From positions 1 through 62,242 of the forward strand of contig JAUCGF010000095.1 in NCBI GenBank assembly GCA_030378005.1: a stretch of 62,242 bases of DNA. Reading direction: 5' to 3'. The position numbers and the translations under genes are program-made. The notes below the pieces were generated by a model. The model did not search any database, was not told the DNA's origin, and worked only from the letters and a program-made list of their open reading frames with translations. The stretch is from Desulfococcaceae bacterium HSG9. Lineage in GTDB: Bacteria > Desulfobacterota > Desulfobacteria > Desulfobacterales > JAUCGF01. Below are positions 53,447 through 61,960 of the stretch, piece by piece (the stretch's first letter is position 1; every line of letters begins with the position of its first letter).

Positions 53447-55744
53447 CTAGCTGTACAAATAAACAAAAATCCCGATCACAGTCAAAAAAAACAGCGGTTG
53501 AAACACACGACCGAATCTGGTGAGCTGTTTTGAAATGTTATATTTGTTTTTTTGGATTGCGGCAAGGTCCGCGACGGTGATGACAATTCCTGACAAGATG
53601 ATGGCGTAGGCAGCGTAATACATATAGTCAAGCGCCACAAGATATCCAATATTGGGCAATTGGCTGGTGGCATTCACGCTTAAAAAAATTGCCGATAGCA
53701 AAGCGGTGACGCCGAGATTCATACGCGCTACGAACAGCGGGCCTTGAGAGGGTACGAAGAGCATGACATAGCCAAGTAAAATGACGATAAACAGGGGGAT
53801 TAAATTTTTAAGCACGTAGCTCTTTGCATTCCTTTTTATTTCGGTTACGGCATTGAAACGGGAATAGCTTATATCGCTATCCGCTTTGGAATCAAACGTG
53901 TTAGGGTTGCCGAGGGATGAATCCGTGATGTGGGTATCCGAGAAAAACATGATATCCCGAGGGTGCCACTCTTGGGCGGAGGCGAGAACGGAATGCTTCT
54001 TAAAATTCCTGACCAAAGGTTTTCCTTTATTTCGCAGCATACCGATTTCGTCCGCCACAAATAAAAGATGCTCGCTATTTGATTTTTTATGTCTGAAGCG
54101 AATACTCAATGTTTGTGAGTCAAATGGATATTCATGGAAATTGAAGGTTTCCTTGAAATCACTTTTTATTCTGAATGCTGTGTATTGAATATTATCAGCA
54201 GTCGTTTCTATGATGGCATCATCAAGGTTTATCTCTTTGGCGGCATTCAGAAACTCTATTTTGCGATAATCAAGAGGCTCGTTGTTCCTGAACCACAAGT
54301 AAAAATCGGCGTTGAAGGTTCCATTGATCGGATCGATATCGCTTATCTCGGTAACATCCAAACCGGTATAAATCACTGTGGTTTTACGAACAAACCAGTC
54401 ATCTATGGTGAGAATATTTCCTTGTTTAAGCTGTTCTTGCAAATCAGCGATCTCATTATAATTTATCACAGGGGTGAGTTGGGTCGGTGCTGAGATTAAC
54501 TTGTTGTGCAAGTAAACGCTGAAAGGGATCGATTTAACGGCGTTGCCTTGCCCATCGAAACAAAAACGCCCTGTGACCCCCTTATACGCGGTTTCGATAC
54601 TCCTGCGGGTATTTAACTGATCGCGGATGTTCTGACGGCTTTGCGCCAAATCGGGTTTCAGCTTTGCCTGCCGAACAGCTTCACTCAATATCGCGGCCGC
54701 ATCATAATATGTAGCCGCCATATCATCAGGTTCTCTGCCGAATCGTCGCTTAAATGCCTGGACAAATTGTTGAGTTTCATAGTTGCCAATGTCGCGGTTA
54801 AAAAAAGCTGTTGAATAAATATCATTGGTGTATCGAGCTGAACTTCCTTCAGTTAACGGGTCATCTTTAAATTTTCTAAGGAAAGAGTGTGATCCGATAG
54901 CATCCCCTCCGATAATCGCAGGGTTGATTCCCGCATCTCGAATCATCCGAATCAACTCGGCCGCTTCATGGTCTTGAAGTGCCACGAATAATGTCCCTGG
55001 CTTGACATCACGTTGCAACTCCAAAGTTATCACCTTAAATATTTTTTCTACATTATCGGTTTGTGAATCAAGGCCCCAAACATTTTTTATCCCAAGTCCG
55101 ATTTCGCGAGCGGCATTCATAAAGGAGCGTTTCAGCGCGGTTCCATAAGCGTCTTGTTCAAACACGATATTCACGCTTTTCTTCTCCAGCACCCCTCTGG
55201 TATAAACCGCGGTGAATCTTCCCTGTAAATTCGTGTCGGGAACAACGCGGAAATACCAATGGTTTCTTTCGGTCACTTCCGGCGCTGTCGCACTTGCGGT
55301 TATCGCTGGAATGCCATACCTTTTATAAATAGCGCCGCCCTCAATAGAGGTTGAGCTGTAATAATGTCCGATCACGGCCAGTGCATTGCTATCTCGCGCA
55401 ATCTCTATCGCCTTTTTTCCGGCTATGTCTTTGCTGTTTTGATCGTCGTAAGCAAGCACCTCAATTTTTCGGCAGTCAATCCCCCCGCTGTTATTGATTT
55501 CCGCTGCACATAGATTGACCCCATCCAACATAGCCTGGCCTCCGGCGCGGTATTTTCCGGACAAGGGGCCGATGACCGCTATCTGAAGTGTGTCAGCATC
55601 CGCGTATGCGCTGATTGAAAACATCAGTACGATTATGACAGCGGATAGAGCCATGCTGATTAACAGCGGGTTTGGTTTTTCTTCACCCGCCCTGCAATTC
55701 AGGTATATTATTTTCAGGGAAATCCCTAATATGAACCGAACCAT
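53447..55744 (-). CDS. Pentameric ligand-gated ion channel subunit fused to a periplasmic amino-acid-binding domain
   Basis: The 765-residue subunit combines two receptors. Residues 51-420 are a Peripla_BP_6/PBP-I domain of the branched-chain amino-acid receptor type (IAVIGPLSGKYRAGGQAMLDGV, GHYYSSTSIEGGAIY, GDAIGSHSFLRKF). Residues 450-640 form the Cys-loop-receptor-like ligand domain with the hallmark YPFDSQTLSIRF (539-550), lacking cysteines as in other bacterial members. M1 is residues 644-665 (NLIPLFIVILLGYVMLFV), M2 670-692 (MNLGVTALLSAIFLSV), M3 698-725 and M4 747-764. The signal peptide is residues 27-49. The pore lining Thr/Ser ring (VTALLSAIFLS) and lack of an arginine-rich filter suggest cation conduction, an inference. 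The 5' end overlaps the GluR0-like gene by 19 bases, so the two are co-translated. Bacterial PBP-fused members of this superfamily have been noted before; their ligands are mostly unknown. Confidence 0.88.
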   Translation of the reverse strand: MVRFILGISLKIIYLNCRAGEEKPNPLLISMALSAVIIVLMFSISAYADADTLQIAVIGPLSGKYRAGGQAMLDGVNLCAAEINNSGGIDCRKIEVLAYDDQNSKDIAGKKAIEIARDSNALAVIGHYYSSTSIEGGAIYKRYGIPAITASATAPEVTERNHWYFRVVPDTNLQGRFTAVYTRGVLEKKSVNIVFEQDAYGTALKRSFMNAAREIGLGIKNVWGLDSQTDNVEKIFKVITLELQRDVKPGTLFVALQDHEAAELIRMIRDAGINPAIIGGDAIGSHSFLRKFKDDPLTEGSSARYTNDIYSTAFFNRDIGNYETQQFVQAFKRRFGREPDDMAATYYDAAAILSEAVRQAKLKPDLAQSRQNIRDQLNTRRSIETAYKGVTGRFCFDGQGNAVKSIPFSVYLHNKLISAPTQLTPVINYNEIADLQEQLKQGNILTIDDWFVRKTTVIYTGLDVTEISDIDPINGTFNADFYLWFRNNEPLDYRKIEFLNAAKEINLDDAIIETTADNIQYTAFRIKSDFKETFNFHEYPFDSQTLSIRFRHKKSNSEHLLFVADEIGMLRNKGKPLVRNFKKHSVLASAQEWHPRDIMFFSDTHITDSSLGNPNTFDSKADSDISYSRFNAVTEIKRNAKSYVLKNLIPLFIVILLGYVMLFVPSQGPLFVARMNLGVTALLSAIFLSVNATSQLPNIGYLVALDYMYYAAYAIILSGIVITVADLAAIQKNKYNISKQLTRFGRVFQPLFFLTVIGIFVYLYS

Positions 55745-56808
55745 TTGCTATAAAGTTTGTCGTATATGCCGTTTTTTCTTAATTTCAAAAGGGATCGATT
55801 AACCGATTCACGCAGTTCACTTCCTTGCGGGAACAAGAAACCGTAATATTGAATATCAAAAAGCGGGCCGACAATCGAAACTTTCCCGGCCCCTTCATTG
55901 CGAGCATAGTAGAGGATGGTAGGCGAGTCAAAAACGACCGCATTAACCTCTTCTTTTAAAAGCTTCTGAAAGGCCAAATCTATTGATTTCGTGGGGACAA
56001 CAACCGCACCCAGCTTTTTTAACGCATCAACACTTGTGGTTCCTTCAACCGTTGCAACCAATCTGTTTCGAAGGTCCCGGTGATCGGCGATATCGGAGTG
56101 CAGTTTTTGCAAAGTGATAGCTGAAGACAGTTGCGCAACGGCCCATCCGAAAAAACCGATTCCGATTAACATCACAAGAAAAGCCATTATCCGGCCGATC
56201 CACTTGCGAGGCACAATGTCTCCATAGCCGACAGTGGTCATGGTCACCAGAACATACCAATAGGCTTGAAATATCCCTGGGAAATATTTGGCGCTGATGA
56301 ATTTATGGCCCCTTTCAACCCACCAAAAAATATGCCCGCATATAATGATAAACAATCCGATGTAGGTTAAAGATTTTACCACTATTGGCGAGTAAAAGGA
56401 TTTCACGGATTCGGCCAGGCTGAATTTTGACTTATTTAAAACCATGATGCGCAAGCCGGAATCCAAATAGTGGTGGGAAAAATCGACAATTTTTTCCCGT
56501 TCTTCAGTCACGGTAATACATGAAAAAGCGACATCCGCGCGGCCTTCCGCCAAATCCGTAAAAATATCTTTCAGATCGGTTTTTTTGTAAGTAAACGTTA
56601 AGTCTGATTCTTGAGCGATTTCTTCCCAAAGCTCAATGTCAAAGCCGGTATAAGCGCCATTGTGATGCATGACACATGGCGCGGTTATCTCAACGGCCGC
56701 TGTCAAAATCTTTTCTTCAGATTTGACCTCATGTGTCAAACCAAAAACCAGAACACAAAGTATGAAAAGAAATGTAGATTTTTTCCGTTTTCTTCTATTG
56801 TTTCTCAT
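55726..56808 (-). CDS. GluR0-like ionotropic glutamate receptor (ligand-gated potassium channel)
   Basis: The 360-residue protein has a signal peptide (residues 11-30), then ligand half-domain S1 (32-138), helix M1 (143-164), a potassium-channel pore loop with filter TVGYGD (192-197), inner helix (204-230) and ligand half-domain S2 (245-360). This S1-pore-S2 order is that of Synechocystis GluR0. S1 carries TVTEEREKIVDFS with Arg104, the residue that binds the alpha-carboxylate of amino-acid ligands in this superfamily. S2 carries VFDSPTILYY with Asp294 in the place of the amino-group ligand. An amino acid is thus the likely ligand, glutamate not proven. The product would be a tetrameric inner-membrane K+ channel. 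It is the first gene of an operon with the pLGIC fusion and has a plausible promoter at 56869-56897. Confidence 0.92.
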   Translation of the reverse strand: MRNNRRKRKKSTFLFILCVLVFGLTHEVKSEEKILTAAVEITAPCVMHHNGAYTGFDIELWEEIAQESDLTFTYKKTDLKDIFTDLAEGRADVAFSCITVTEEREKIVDFSHHYLDSGLRIMVLNKSKFSLAESVKSFYSPIVVKSLTYIGLFIIICGHIFWWVERGHKFISAKYFPGIFQAYWYVLVTMTTVGYGDIVPRKWIGRIMAFLVMLIGIGFFGWAVAQLSSAITLQKLHSDIADHRDLRNRLVATVEGTTSVDALKKLGAVVVPTKSIDLAFQKLLKEEVNAVVFDSPTILYYARNEGAGKVSIVGPLFDIQYYGFLFPQGSELRESVNRSLLKLRKNGIYDKLYSKWFGSY

Positions 56809-56868
56809 TTTTCATATCTAATGATGCAGGTAACGTTCAAAAGTTGTGGCATTGATGAAAACCAATGC

Positions 56869-56897
56869 ATGGTAGTCTCAATCTTTGAGAATGTCAA
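56869..56897 (-). promoter_or_regulatory. Putative sigma70 promoter of the ion-channel operon
   Basis: On the minus strand TTGACA (complement of 56892-56897), a 17-base spacer and TACCAT (complement of 56869-56874) lie about 60 bases upstream of the GluR0-like start. The -35 is perfect; the -10 matches four of six positions. Confidence 0.5.
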
Positions 56898-56947
56898 TGG
56901 CTGAGATGATTTACAGTGCGGATGTCGAGTATCTTATATCAGATGCG

Positions 56948-56967
56948 ACCCAATAAATAATTAACTC
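56948..56967 (+). repeat. CCCAATAAATAA dispersed motif, copy 3
   Basis: ACCCAATAAATAATTAACTC opens a 700-base island of repeats that fills the 885-base spacer between the ion-channel operon and the slipin gene. Confidence 0.55.
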
Positions 56968-56981
56968 AATAAATCGCAGAA

Positions 56982-57246
56982 CTTTACTAAACTTTCAAAG
57001 TTTCAGTAGATCGAAAAGTTCCTTAAAAGTTCCGTAGGAACGGCATGTCAGTAGCAGATGTCAGCCCCGTACCCCTTTTTTGAGTCCCGTAGGGACGGCA
57101 TGTCTTCACCGGAATATGCCGTCCCTACGGGACTCAGCGGACACGGGGGATTCGGATTCTACAAATATGCCGCTCCTACGGAGCTGAAAACAGACATGCC
57201 GTTCGTCACCTTTCAAAAACTTTTCGATCTACTGAGTTTAGTAAAG
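56982..57246. mobile_element. Nested palindromic element with TCAGTAGATCGAAAA termini
   Basis: Inverted ends CTTTACTAAAC (56982-56992) and GTTTAGTAAAG (57236-57246) enclose a second inverted pair, TCAGTAGATCGAAAA (57003-57017) and TTTTCGATCTACTGA (57221-57235). Inside is a perfect 20-base hairpin with arms at 57082-57101 and 57116-57135, core GTCCCGTAGGGACGGCAT. Any open frame here is incidental. It looks like a mobile non-autonomous element. Confidence 0.7.
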
Positions 57247-57327
57247 CTTACCTTATCAGATATCGCCATTTGGTTATGAAACAGAATATTTTGCATAAAA
57301 ATAAGGTGATAAGGTAAAGGATAGGAC

Positions 57328-57436
57328 AATAAGTACCTGGACAAAAGTTTTCCGGTATTTTAGAAATCGGATTTTTTAGAAAAATCCGATTTCTTGCTGA
57401 ATTTGTAACCTGAAAATATATGTCCAAGTACTTATT
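57328..57436. repeat. Palindromic element with AATAAGTACYTGGACA termini
   Basis: AATAAGTACCTGGACA (57328-57343) and TGTCCAAGTACTTATT (57421-57436) are 16-base inverted ends with one mismatch. The centre is the hairpin GAAATCGGATTTTT / AAAAATCCGATTTC (57363-57393). No coding content. Only one copy is in the window. Confidence 0.7.
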
Positions 57437-57502
57437 TTAGCTACTAAGGTTAAAAATTCTAAAATAAGGTTTAACAGTTACCGGCAATCTGATAAAGTAG
57501 GA

Positions 57503-57627
57503 GTGTTGTGTTAACATTTAGCTGACGGGTAGGAGTGCGAACTTCAGTTTGCCAAAACGCTCCAAAAGCGGCAAACTGAAGTCAGCACTCCTGATTTTCA
57601 CCTGTCACCTTAAACTTGACACAACAG
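57503..57627. repeat. GACTTCAGTTTGCC hairpin repeat, copy 2
   Basis: AGGAGTGCGAACTTCAGTTT (57531-57550) pairs with AAACTGAAGTCAGCACTCCT (57573-57592). Weaker outer arms GTGTTGTGTTAA (57503) and TTGACACAAC (57616) may be the ends. Related hairpins are at 45088-45141 and 44203-44225. Confidence 0.6.
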
Positions 57628-57693
57628 TAGTAGCAAACAGGCCAATTATGCAAATTACCTTATATCGAACTGTTAATCTATAGGTGAAATAAA

Positions 57694-58497
57694 ATGGAAT
57701 ATTGGAAAATCATCATCACTCTTTTGTTGTCAGCTTTTGTAGGCGTTGGTTTGTTCAAACTGGCAATCAGACGTATTACCATATTTGAATATGAAAAAGG
57801 TTTGCAATATTACAAAGGCAGATTCAAAACACTTTTGGAACCGGGACAATATTGGTATGTCCCGTTTGTTACGACCATTGACAAGATCGATGTTCGTCCA
57901 TGTTTTGTTTCGATCACAGGGCAGGAAATTCTGAGTTCGGACGGGATTACACTGAAATTGAGCCTTGCGGCGCAGTATGAAATTGCCGATCCATATATCG
58001 CCGTCTGTAAAGTCCGCAATTATAGCGAATCGCTCCACCTTGAATTACAGTTGGCCATACGCGAAATCATTGGAAATGCCGCTATTGACGAGTTGTTGGA
58101 AAACCGGAATCAATTTTCGACCCGATTGTTTGAATCAACGGAAAACAAGATTCGGGAAATCGGCTTGAAGCTTATTTCGGTCAATATTAAGGACATTATG
58201 TTTCCAGGCCAGCTCAAACAGATATTCGCTCAGGCGGTAAAGGCCCGCAAGGAAGGGTTGGCTGTTTTAGAAAAAGCGCGTAGCGAGACTGCGGCATTGC
58301 GCAAACTCGCCAATGCCGCCAAAATGATAGAAGCCAATCCGAACCTGATGAATCTCCGCCTTGTGCAAGCATTGGGCGAATCATCGGGCAACACGTTGGT
58401 ATTGGGAATGCCTTCGCTGCCATCCGTGTTGCCGGTGAAGAACAAGGGCGGGAAACAGATCAGCAATAAAACACACAGAATCGTTAACAAGCAGTAG
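57694..58497 (+). CDS. Slipin/stomatin-like SPFH (band 7) protein
   Basis: The 267-residue protein has an N-terminal membrane hairpin or helix (WKIIITLLLSAFVGVGLFKLA). An SPFH domain follows (TIFEYEKGLQYYKGRFKTLL, EPGQYWYVPFVTTIDKID, and DVRPCFVSITGQEILSSDGI), then a helical stretch (KQIFAQAVKARKEGLAVLEK) that mediates oligomerisation in this family. The typical C-terminus is replaced by a short basic tail (KNKGGKQISNKTHRI). Its TAG stop (58495-58497) lies inside a dispersed CAGTAGATGGAAAA terminus, so the end has probably been reshaped by a repeat insertion. AGGTGAAA precedes the ATG. Slipins scaffold membrane microdomains; no NfeD or protease partner gene is adjacent. Confidence 0.85.
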   Translation: MEYWKIIITLLLSAFVGVGLFKLAIRRITIFEYEKGLQYYKGRFKTLLEPGQYWYVPFVTTIDKIDVRPCFVSITGQEILSSDGITLKLSLAAQYEIADPYIAVCKVRNYSESLHLELQLAIREIIGNAAIDELLENRNQFSTRLFESTENKIREIGLKLISVNIKDIMFPGQLKQIFAQAVKARKEGLAVLEKARSETAALRKLANAAKMIEANPNLMNLRLVQALGESSGNTLVLGMPSLPSVLPVKNKGGKQISNKTHRIVNKQ

Positions 58498-58634
58498 ATG
58501 GAAAATTCAGGAGCGCAAAAATTTAGCGCAGCGATTTTTTGCATCTGATTCCACCCGGAGGACAGTGGCTTCAGGGCCGGCAAAAAATCGCTGCGCTTAA
58601 TTTTTGCGCTCCATCTCGTATTTTCAGGCATTTT
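58491..58634. mobile_element. Long-hairpin repeat with CAGTAGATGGAAAA terminus, copy 2
   Basis: The terminus GCAGTAGATGGAAAA (58491-58505) contains the slipin stop codon. It is followed by a 33-base inverted repeat (arms 58510-58542 and 58580-58612, one mismatch, core AGCGCAGCGATTTTTTGC) and the tail CGTATTTTCAGGCATTTTC also present at 39131-39262. The hairpin could double as a terminator. The rest of the 58498-58927 spacer is AT-rich, with no gene. Confidence 0.7.
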
Positions 58635-58863
58635 CCTGATCATGTAATGGTTTGGTTTTTGATTATCGCTTTTGTTTTTCGATAATGTATATTGTTCGCC
58701 ATTATTTTACTTTAAAATTTAGAAATGTGATTAAAAAGTCACATGAGTTTTTTCTTTACATAATCTGATTAAGCTGATAATTTACTGGGTTTATAGGCAA
58801 TTGAGCATTTTTTACAATACTTCTGACATTTTGCCTTTTGTCACCATTATTTCAGTTTTTAAA

Positions 58864-58897
58864 ACGTGAAACGTGATTCGTGAAACGTGAATTCACG
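58864..58897 (+). repeat. Short direct repeats of CGTGAAACGTGA
   Basis: Two near-direct copies of ACGTGAAACGTGA separated by TTC, then TTCACG, lie 30 bases upstream of the restriction-methylation gene. They could be a dispersed repeat scrap or an operator; nothing decides between them. Confidence 0.4.
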
Positions 58898-58927
58898 CAT
58901 CACCTTACAAATATAAAAAATTAAATC

Positions 58928-61900
58928 ATGTCAAAACAAATCATAAATCAATATTACAATGAAATCGACCAATATAAAAGATATGGCGGCACAAGCAACG
59001 AAAGCTCTGTTCGCCGCGCATTTGCCAACCTTTTGGAAACATATTGCCGCACCAAGAATTTGGTTTTGGTTGATGAAATCGCATTGAAAACTTCGCAGAA
59101 AAGGCCGGACGGAACCGTAAAAGACGCTTTAAGCCTTGATTGGGGGCATTGGGAAAGCAAAGATGCCAAAGATAATCTTGATGATGAAATAGAGAAAAAA
59201 CTGGCAATCGGATACCCGCAATTCAATATTCTTTTTGAAAACACCAAAGAGATTGTGCTGATACGGCAGAGCTGCCGAATCATGCGGTGTCTGATGAAAG
59301 ATGCTGACAAGCTTGACGCCGTTCTGACCGAATTTGTCAGTTATGTGCGCCCGGAAATTAAAGAGTTTCATCTCGCTGTTGAGAAGTTTAAAGAAGATAT
59401 ACCGGAAGTTATCGAAGCGCTGCGCGCCATGATTGCCAGACAGGCGCGCACCAATAAGAAATTTAAAAAAGCCAATGCCGAATTTCAGGAGCTTTGTAAA
59501 GACAGTATCAATACCAACGTCACGGAAAATGATATAAAAGAGATGCTGATTCAGCATATCCTCACAGCGGAAATATTTGACACGGTTTTCGGAGCGAGCC
59601 ATTTTCACCGTGAAAACAATATCGCTAAAAAACTTGAATCCGTTGTCTGCACCTTCTTCACCGGACAGGTGCGATACAACACGCTTGCACGCATTGACAG
59701 TTATTACAAAGCGATCCGGGCCGAAGCCGCCAGAATCGACAATCATCACGAAAAGCAGAAATTTTTAAAGGTGATTTATGAAAATTTTTATAAAGCCTAT
59801 AACCCCAAAGGCGCGGACAGGCTCGGCATTGTTTACACACCCGGCGAAATTGTCCGGTTTATGATTGAAAGCACGGATTGGCTGCTTGAAAAATATTTCG
59901 GCAAAGCACTTGCCGATAAAAATGTGGAAATCCTTGACCCCGCCACCGGCACCGGAACTTTTATCACGGACATCATCGAATATATTCCGAAACAATATCT
60001 TGAATACAAATATAAAAACGAAATACACGCCTGCGAACTCGCCATTTTGCCTTATTATATCGCTAACCTGAATATCGAATTCACCTATCAGCAAGAAACA
60101 GGTGAATACCGCCCTTTTGAAAACATTGTTTTTGTCGATACCCTGGATAATCTGGGATTTTCGTTTGAGGGAAAGCAGTTGACCTTTGATGGTTTCGGAT
60201 TGAGTGCGGAAAATCTTGTGCGCATCAAAAAGCAGAATAAACGGAAAATATCCGTGATTATCGGGAATCCGCCGTATAATGCGAAACAGCAGATTTACAA
60301 TGACTTCAATCCCAACAAAAAATATAAAAAAGTGGATGAGCGGATTAAGCAAACATATATCAAACAGGGAACAGCGCAGAATCAGATTGTCGTTTATGAT
60401 ATGTACACACGCTTTTTCCGTTGGGCAAGCGACAGGTTAAATGAAGACGGTATAATCTGCTTTATTTCTAACAATTCATTTTTGAATTCCCGGACATTTG
60501 ACGGCTTTCGGAAGTGTATAAGAAAAGAATTTGATTATGCTTATTTTATTGATTTAGGTGGAAATATACGAGAACTTTCAGGAAAAGACGGCATATTTCT
60601 CGGTGAAAAACATACAGTCTTCGGTTTGGCCGCAATGGTGGGCATTTCAATTTCATTTTTAATCAAAGACAGCCAAAGCCAGAATAAAGATTGTCAGATA
60701 AAATATATTCATCCTTGTGACATAAGAGCGACAAGGCGGGAAAAGTTTGAATTTCTAAATGATAATCAATTTAAAACAATTGAATTTCAGTCAATAAAGC
60801 CGGACAAGCAAAACAACTGGCTTGATATTACAGATAATGATTTTGATGAATTTATACCAATCTTTGATAAAGATGTAAAATCTGGAAAAAGTGAGCAAGC
60901 TGTTTTTCAGTTGTTTTCAAGAGGAGTAGTAACGCAAAGAGATGCTTGGGTTTATGATTTTTCAGAAACCGCTTTGATTAAAAAAATCCGCCATATTGTA
61001 AGAATTTATCAGCAAACTTTGAAAAATCCTGCTTTTGAAGACAGAAATTTTATCAAGTGGGATCGGGAATTGACAAAATATCTAAATAAAGGAATTAAGA
61101 AAAAATTTGAAAAAGAAAAAATCATCCGATCCGCTTATCGGCCTTTCAGCAAAAAGTTTTTTTACTTTGATAAGCATTTTAATGGAATGACTTATCAGTG
61201 GTTCAATATTTATAACGATGAAAAATCAAATAAAATTATTCTTGTTAAAAGTTTCGGGAGCAATCGTGCTTTTAACACAATGGTCACTGATACAATAGCA
61301 GAACTTCATGTTGCAGGTGCCAATCAATGCCTCCCTCTCTACCGCTACGAATCCGACGGCTCCCGTACCGACAACATAACCGACTGGGGCCTTAAACAAT
61401 TCACCGATCATTACCCGGATAAAACTGTTACCAAAGAAGATATTTTTCACTATACTTACGCGGTTCTGCACAATCCGGCCTACCGTCTGAAATACGAAAT
61501 CAATCTGAAAAGAGAATTTCCGCGGTTGCCGTTTTACAAAGATTTTGACAAATGGGTGAAATGGGGACTGGAATTGACCGAGCTGCACATCAATTATGAA
61601 ACTGTCAAACCATACACGCTGAAAATCCATAAAACCGCGGAAAAAGAGAATCCCAAACCCAAACTCCGGGCGATTCCTGAAAAGGGTGAAATCATCTTAG
61701 ATGAAAACACCGCTGTAACCGGAATTCCTTCCCAGGCATGGGATTACAAACTCGGCAACCGCTCGGCCCTTCATTGGATACTTGACCAACATAAAGAAAA
61801 AAAGCCGCGTGATAAAACCATCGCGGAGAAATTCAACACTTATAGATTTGCGGATTACAAAAAAACGGTTATCAATCTGTTGAAACGGGTGTGTCGCGTT

Positions 61901-61960
61901 TCAGTTGTCACCGTTGAAATTATGGCTAAAATGGCAAAGGAAGAGCCGCATGAAGAATAA
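58928..61960 (+). CDS. Single-chain restriction-modification enzyme (Type ISP/IIG-like), helicase-less
   Basis: This 1010-residue protein joins a nuclease to an N6-adenine methyltransferase. Residues 15-90 contain a PD-(D/E)xK-like site (RPDGTVKDALSLDWGHWESK), typical of Type ISP enzymes. A helical linker follows (residues 130-290). The methyltransferase has motif I DPATGTGTF (from residue 337) and motif IV GNPPYNAKQ (Asn447). The C-terminal 400 residues would hold target recognition (FSRGVVTQRDAWVYDF; SAYRPFSKKFFYFDKHFNGM) and end with HWILDQHKEKKPRDKTIAE, common in this group. A Type ISP enzyme would also carry a RecA-like helicase of about 400-500 residues between nuclease and methylase; it is absent here. 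The protein may therefore cut near its site without translocation, like Type IIG. No accessory gene is adjacent. Confidence 0.88.
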   Translation: MSKQIINQYYNEIDQYKRYGGTSNESSVRRAFANLLETYCRTKNLVLVDEIALKTSQKRPDGTVKDALSLDWGHWESKDAKDNLDDEIEKKLAIGYPQFNILFENTKEIVLIRQSCRIMRCLMKDADKLDAVLTEFVSYVRPEIKEFHLAVEKFKEDIPEVIEALRAMIARQARTNKKFKKANAEFQELCKDSINTNVTENDIKEMLIQHILTAEIFDTVFGASHFHRENNIAKKLESVVCTFFTGQVRYNTLARIDSYYKAIRAEAARIDNHHEKQKFLKVIYENFYKAYNPKGADRLGIVYTPGEIVRFMIESTDWLLEKYFGKALADKNVEILDPATGTGTFITDIIEYIPKQYLEYKYKNEIHACELAILPYYIANLNIEFTYQQETGEYRPFENIVFVDTLDNLGFSFEGKQLTFDGFGLSAENLVRIKKQNKRKISVIIGNPPYNAKQQIYNDFNPNKKYKKVDERIKQTYIKQGTAQNQIVVYDMYTRFFRWASDRLNEDGIICFISNNSFLNSRTFDGFRKCIRKEFDYAYFIDLGGNIRELSGKDGIFLGEKHTVFGLAAMVGISISFLIKDSQSQNKDCQIKYIHPCDIRATRREKFEFLNDNQFKTIEFQSIKPDKQNNWLDITDNDFDEFIPIFDKDVKSGKSEQAVFQLFSRGVVTQRDAWVYDFSETALIKKIRHIVRIYQQTLKNPAFEDRNFIKWDRELTKYLNKGIKKKFEKEKIIRSAYRPFSKKFFYFDKHFNGMTYQWFNIYNDEKSNKIILVKSFGSNRAFNTMVTDTIAELHVAGANQCLPLYRYESDGSRTDNITDWGLKQFTDHYPDKTVTKEDIFHYTYAVLHNPAYRLKYEINLKREFPRLPFYKDFDKWVKWGLELTELHINYETVKPYTLKIHKTAEKENPKPKLRAIPEKGEIILDENTAVTGIPSQAWDYKLGNRSALHWILDQHKEKKPRDKTIAEKFNTYRFADYKKTVINLLKRVCRVSVVTVEIMAKMAKEEPHEE

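Noticed and set aside
57058..57279. 73-codon plus-strand open frame
   Set aside because: It lies entirely inside the nested palindromic element and has no family resemblance.
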